Shown here: in pieces, positions 62,101 to 64,000 of the stretch | Layout of the letters: the number at the start of each line of letters is the position of its first letter | Position numbering within the stretch: position 1 is the first letter of the stretch | NCBI GenBank assembly: GCA_022578965.1 | Contig: MU400711.1 | Location: forward strand, 1-64,000 | Direction of reading: 5' to 3' | Length of the DNA stretch: 64,000 nucleotides | From: Xylaria sp. FL1777 | Lineage: Eukaryota > Ascomycota > Sordariomycetes > Xylariales > Xylariaceae | Translations under genes and position numbers: made by a program | Notes under the pieces: model-generated | The model's database searches: none | The model's input: only the letters and a program-made list of their open reading frames with translations | What the model was told of the DNA's origin: nothing

Positions 62101-64000
62101 ATTTTAAAAATATTATAACTAAAGACTAGTAACTTTTTGATCTAATAAAAAGCAAAAATTATTAATTAAAAAAACAAAAAACAAAGCAAAAAAATCAGAA
62201 AAATCGTAAAAAAAATCCTAAACAAAATATTAAAAGTATATTATAAATTTTATAAACTATTTAAAAAAAAAAAAAAAAAAGAACTTTTTAAACATAGTTT
62301 ATAAAATTACTACATTTTTATTAAGAAAAAATGTTAACTAAAGCTTTATTAAGTATACTATATAAGCTTAAATAAAACAAACGCTTTATAAAAATACATT
62401 TAGAAAAATTTAGCAAAAAAATTCTTAAAAAAGTTTTAGTTATTTGCTAAATACTTTATAGTACTAGTACTTAAAATAAAAAATAAAAAACAACTAATTA
62501 ATAAAAAAAAAAAACTAATATAATAAATAGTAGTTAATTATTAATTATTAAATGCAATTATTATTGCAAATAAATACTTTTTTACTTTACTAATAATTAT
62601 AAAAAAAAATATTAACTAAGTAAAATAATTTATAGCAGTTAATATTTTAAATAAATATTATGCTATTAAAATAACTAAAAAAAAAAAATAACAAACTGCT
62701 ATACAAATAATATATAAATTATATAAATATATAGTTATGCTACAAAAATTATAAAACGTATTAGTTAGCTTTTAACATATAATAATAATAATTTTATAAA
62801 AGTTTTTAAACAAGTTTATGTTTATTTATTTAAATAATATTTTAATTTACTTTAAAACGCTAAAAAAACACAAAAAATATATAACTTAAGTATTAAAAAT
62901 ATTTAAACAAGCAGAATTACAACTTAATACAAAAAAGTATATATAGCATATATAAAAAATCAACTTTTTAAAATTTATAATTACTTTAAAACAAATATAG
63001 ATTTAACAGTTAAAAATTAACATAATATAAAACTAGAAAATATTTAATTTAGCTACTATTATAAATATATAATAAGCATTAAGATTTTTAAATTATATTT
63101 AAATATTAATTTAAAACTTTAAAAAAATAGCATTTTACTTTATAAAATATATAAAGAAAAAATATAAAGAAAAATCTTTTTTAATTTTAAAGAACGCTTA
63201 AAAAGCTTTTAAAGAATTAAAACTAAAAGTTATTTTTAACTTTATAGTTAAACTACTTAATTTATAAAAAAAAAAAAAGCTAAAAACAAATGCTTTAAAT
63301 AGTATAATTATAAAAGTTTTAAAACAACTAAAAAACAACAAAAAATAATACTTAATAGCTTATTACTTTAAAGCACTACAAAATATAGCATTATAATACT
63401 TTATATATAATAAAGAACTACTTATAATTATTATAGCACTTAAAAAGTAAAAACTATTTTTTATAAAAATTATAAAGCTAATTAAAATTTATTTAAATTA
63501 TTAAAACTTAATAAAATTTATAACTATATAAAAAATTACTAAACAATATAAAAATTAAATAGTTTTTTTTTTTAAATTTAACTTTAAAATATATTATATT
63601 AAAGGAAAAAAAAACATTTAAGCAAATATATTTAGCTAACAAAGTTAAAAAAAATTTAAAGTTTTAAAAAAAAACATTTAAATGCTATATTTTTAAAGAA
63701 ATAAAAGCTTAAAAGTTAAAGTTATATTTAAAAACTTTATAAATATATAGCTATAATAAGCTTATAACTTAAAAAAATTAGCATAGCTATAAAAATACAA
63801 AAAATTAAAGAATAATAAGCTAATATATAAATATAAGGTTTATTTACTAGAATTTTTACAAAATAAGTTTATTAACAAATTTTATAAATACTTATTATAT
63901 AAATACTAAAAAGCAATAAAAATAGTTAAACAATTATAAAAAAAATACGATTTTTTAAAACTATAAAACATAGTTAAATCTATTATAAAAAAGTACAATA
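58635..64000 (+). mobile_element. Second copy of the Gypsy-type LTR element, cut by window end
   Basis: Begins with an LTR (58,635-59,128) and continues with the same interior as the first element, colinear from 59,129 to the end of the window. The reverse transcriptase motif reading FMFIYLNNILIYF is again present near 62,818-62,856 with both catalytic Asp codons changed to Asn. The 3' part and the second LTR lie beyond the window. No long frame survives, so it is inactive. Confidence 0.9.

Noticed and set aside
1..64000. tRNA and rRNA genes
   Set aside because: I scanned by eye for conserved T-loop (GGTTCRA) and A-box patterns and for 5S-like sequence and found no candidate that folds. A covariance-model search would settle it.

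Overview
This window comes from a filamentous ascomycete (Pezizomycotina, probably Sordariomycetes; no species call is made). The protein-coding genes carry short GT-AG introns, mostly 50-150 bp, and encode typical fungal families. The gene block is flanked by extremely AT-rich sequence full of decayed transposons, the footprint of repeat-induced point mutation (RIP) or a similar process. The chromosome is therefore split into a gene-bearing part (about 970-32,640) and AT-rich islands (1-970 and 32,640-64,000).

Gene block, left to right: a 452-bp foldback element at the AT boundary; a Dom34/Pelota ribosome-rescue factor (+); a WDR44/Dgr2-like WD40 protein with a C-terminal zinc ribbon (+, four exons); a broken fungal putative-amidoligase gene (-); the ribosome-biogenesis WD40 protein Rrb1/GRWD1 (-); an 808-bp inverted-repeat element carrying a 19-bp minisatellite; a dihydroxy-acid dehydratase paralogue (-) rebuilt from ten exons, three of them only 5, 8 and 15 nt; a secreted lactonase-type beta-propeller (-); a CRH/Utr2-like cell-wall transglycosylase with CBM18, GH16 and a GPI-type tail (-); a Nudix-like protein with a degenerate catalytic box and a long insertion (-); and a Gln/His-rich two-repeat Myb/SANT regulator (-, five exons) behind a long CT-rich leader. 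These are mainly independent housekeeping and cell-surface genes. I see no biosynthetic cluster or operon-like logic. Dom34 and Rrb1 both serve the ribosome, but nothing suggests co-regulation.

AT-rich block: a complete Ty3/Gypsy-type LTR retrotransposon (33,370-41,071; two 494-bp LTRs, 5-bp target duplication TATAA), a second copy of the same family entering at 58,635 and cut by the window end, a 2.2-kb unclassified direct repeat present twice (41,463-43,660 and 54,488-56,686), and one striking GC-richer, unmutated 679-bp element (45,805-46,483) with about 63-bp terminal inverted repeats, an apparent 8-bp target duplication and an internal 23-bp minisatellite. No intact gene is visible in this block.

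The observations most worth following up are the microexon cluster in the dehydratase gene, the unmutated MITE-like element inside the mutated island, and the unusual base context of the surviving cytosines in the AT-rich DNA. Exon structures were worked out by eye from splice signals, frame and family similarity; no alignment or RNA data were available.
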